Source: Phycisphaerae bacterium (GTDB taxonomy: Bacteria > Planctomycetota > Phycisphaerae > Sedimentisphaerales > Anaerobacaceae). Taken from it: a stretch of DNA of 64,000 bases. Position numbers and translations under genes: made by a program. The notes under the pieces are model-generated. The model had not been told where the DNA came from. It searched no databases and worked only from the letters and a program-made list of their open reading frames with translations. The stretch spans positions 32,349 to 96,348 of the forward strand of contig JAUXAB010000006.1 of the NCBI GenBank assembly GCA_030615025.1, read 5' to 3'. Below, in pieces: positions 63,318 to 64,000 of the stretch. Position 1 is the stretch's first letter. Every line of letters begins with the position of its first letter.

Positions 63318-63535
63318 ACTGAAAACAAAAAACTTGTCCTGAGCTTGCCTGTACTGCCTGTCCTGAGCCTGCCGAAGGGAGCTTGTCGAAGTAGTCGAAG
63401 GAAACTACGAACTATGAACTACGAACTGAAATTTTTCGACCAAAAGCGCACATAGTAACCGGCCAAATCTGAAAAAAATAAAAAAATCTCCACCTCAAAT
63501 CCCTCTTTCAAAAACCACGATTCTTAAAGCAGCCC

Positions 63536-63621
63536 ATAAGTATATATGCATATACTTATATCTCTGTACAAAAACCACGATTCTTAAAGCAGCCCATAAG
63601 TATACATGCATATACTTATAT
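63536..63621. repeat. Two 26-bp palindromes, 60-bp period, between the arsR copies
   Basis: Copies at 63536-63561 and 63596-63621, with the same CCACGATTCTTAAAGCAGCC lead. The second has CATACATGCATATAC-like changes. No gene lies here. Downstream is an AT-poor stretch (GCCTGTCTTGCCTGCC). Confidence 0.85.
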
Positions 63622-63721
63622 AGATGAATCACATCCCAGGCGAAGCCTGTCTTGCCTGCCCGACCCCTTTAACCTCCACCTCAAATCCCTCATTCAAAAA
63701 CCACGATTCTTAAAGCAGTCC

Positions 63722-63747
63722 ATAAGTATATATGCATATACTTATAT
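63722..63747. repeat. 26-bp palindrome downstream of arsR copy 2
   Basis: Same sequence and same 22-bp distance to the arsR stop as the copy at 62765-62790, showing that gene and flank were duplicated as one unit. Confidence 0.85.
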
Positions 63748-63769
63748 CTCTGTACAAAAACCCCGCTGT

Positions 63770-64000
63770 CTAATCCCCATCCAGCTCAAATAGCTCGCTG
63801 GTGGCCTTGTGAATGCGGGCTATGTTTTGTACATCGAGATGATAATAAACATAGAACCCTCTCTTCTGAAATTTTACAATGCGTGCGTCTTTCAGAACTC
63901 GAAGATGCTGAGAAGTTGCCGACTGTGATATACCCAGTTGCGATGTCAGCTCAGTAACACACAGCGCTCGCCGCTTAAGAACCTGCACAATGCGTATCCT
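63770..64000 (-). CDS. ArsR-family transcriptional regulator, copy 2 (5' end outside window)
   Basis: The visible 76 or so codons are nearly identical to the gene at 62813-63097; the only residue change seen is H to Y in KRGF(H/Y)VYYHL. The reading frame runs past the window end. The 957-bp shift between the two stop codons gives the length of the duplicated unit. It is probably a working second copy from a recent duplication. Confidence 0.87.
   Translation of the reverse strand, partial: RIRIVQVLKRRALCVTELTSQLGISQSATSQHLRVLKDARIVKFQKRGFYVYYHLDVQNIARIHKATSELFELDGD

Noticed and set aside
63152..63621. The 60-bp periodic array considered as a CRISPR array
   Set aside because: The sequence between palindromes is itself conserved (CCACGATTCTTAAAGC), so there are no unique spacers, and no cas gene is present.

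Overview
The window looks like chromosomal DNA of a Gram-negative planctomycete, most likely in the Phycisphaerae/Sedimentisphaerales. The evidence is an oversized SecA with extra repeats, a dockerin-type C-terminus on a giant secreted protein, DUF5703 and Tat-exported sugar-related proteins, LptE- and BamD-like outer-membrane assembly lipoproteins, and a complete Rnf complex pointing to anaerobic energy metabolism. This placement is inferred from gene content; no rRNA or tRNA gene is visible.

Positions 1-14536 hold an AT-richer surface polysaccharide cluster, almost all on the minus strand. It has a partial GT39-like membrane glycosyltransferase, three GT4 and one GT2 glycosyltransferases, a methyltransferase split by a 109-bp mini-transposon, two MptE-like (DUF115) paralogues bracketing two sulfotransferases, a pyruvyltransferase-glycosyltransferase fusion, and a Wzt/Wzm ABC exporter. 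Together these would build, decorate (sulfate, pyruvate, methyl) and export a polysaccharide. An HTH protein and a tyrosine recombinase (15051-16643) sit at its edge.

Positions 16951-40078 are mostly housekeeping and degradative genes: secA, efp, a HicAB pair, RNase R, ribosomal protein S20, a TPR protein, glyA, an M48 lipoprotein protease, two Tat-signal proteins (sugar isomerase-like and FAD oxidoreductase), a Gfo/Idh/MocA dehydrogenase carrying an in-frame palindromic repeat, a DUF5703 glycosidase-like protein, a GH5-like lipoprotein and a 44-codon entericidin-like gene.

Positions 40301-49668 hold the rnfCDGEAB operon with a small Cys-containing membrane protein in front and apbE (flavin transferase) behind. 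Between them lies a segment with a truncated apbE copy, a beta-rich secreted-protein remnant and a HEPN/MNT toxin-antitoxin pair. Positions 49798-58715 encode a B12/radical SAM protein, a LOG-family protein, endonuclease III, DsbD, FtsH, LptE and BamD. Positions 59116-62199 encode a secreted ELWxxDGT/beta-helix/dockerin protein. The end of the window (62640-64000) has two near-identical ArsR regulators among eight copies of a 26-bp palindrome, part of them in a 60-bp period.

Intergenic spaces are unusually rich in short repeats: hairpin REP-like sequences, two MITE-like elements and many low-complexity phrase-like repeats with 6-14 bp units.
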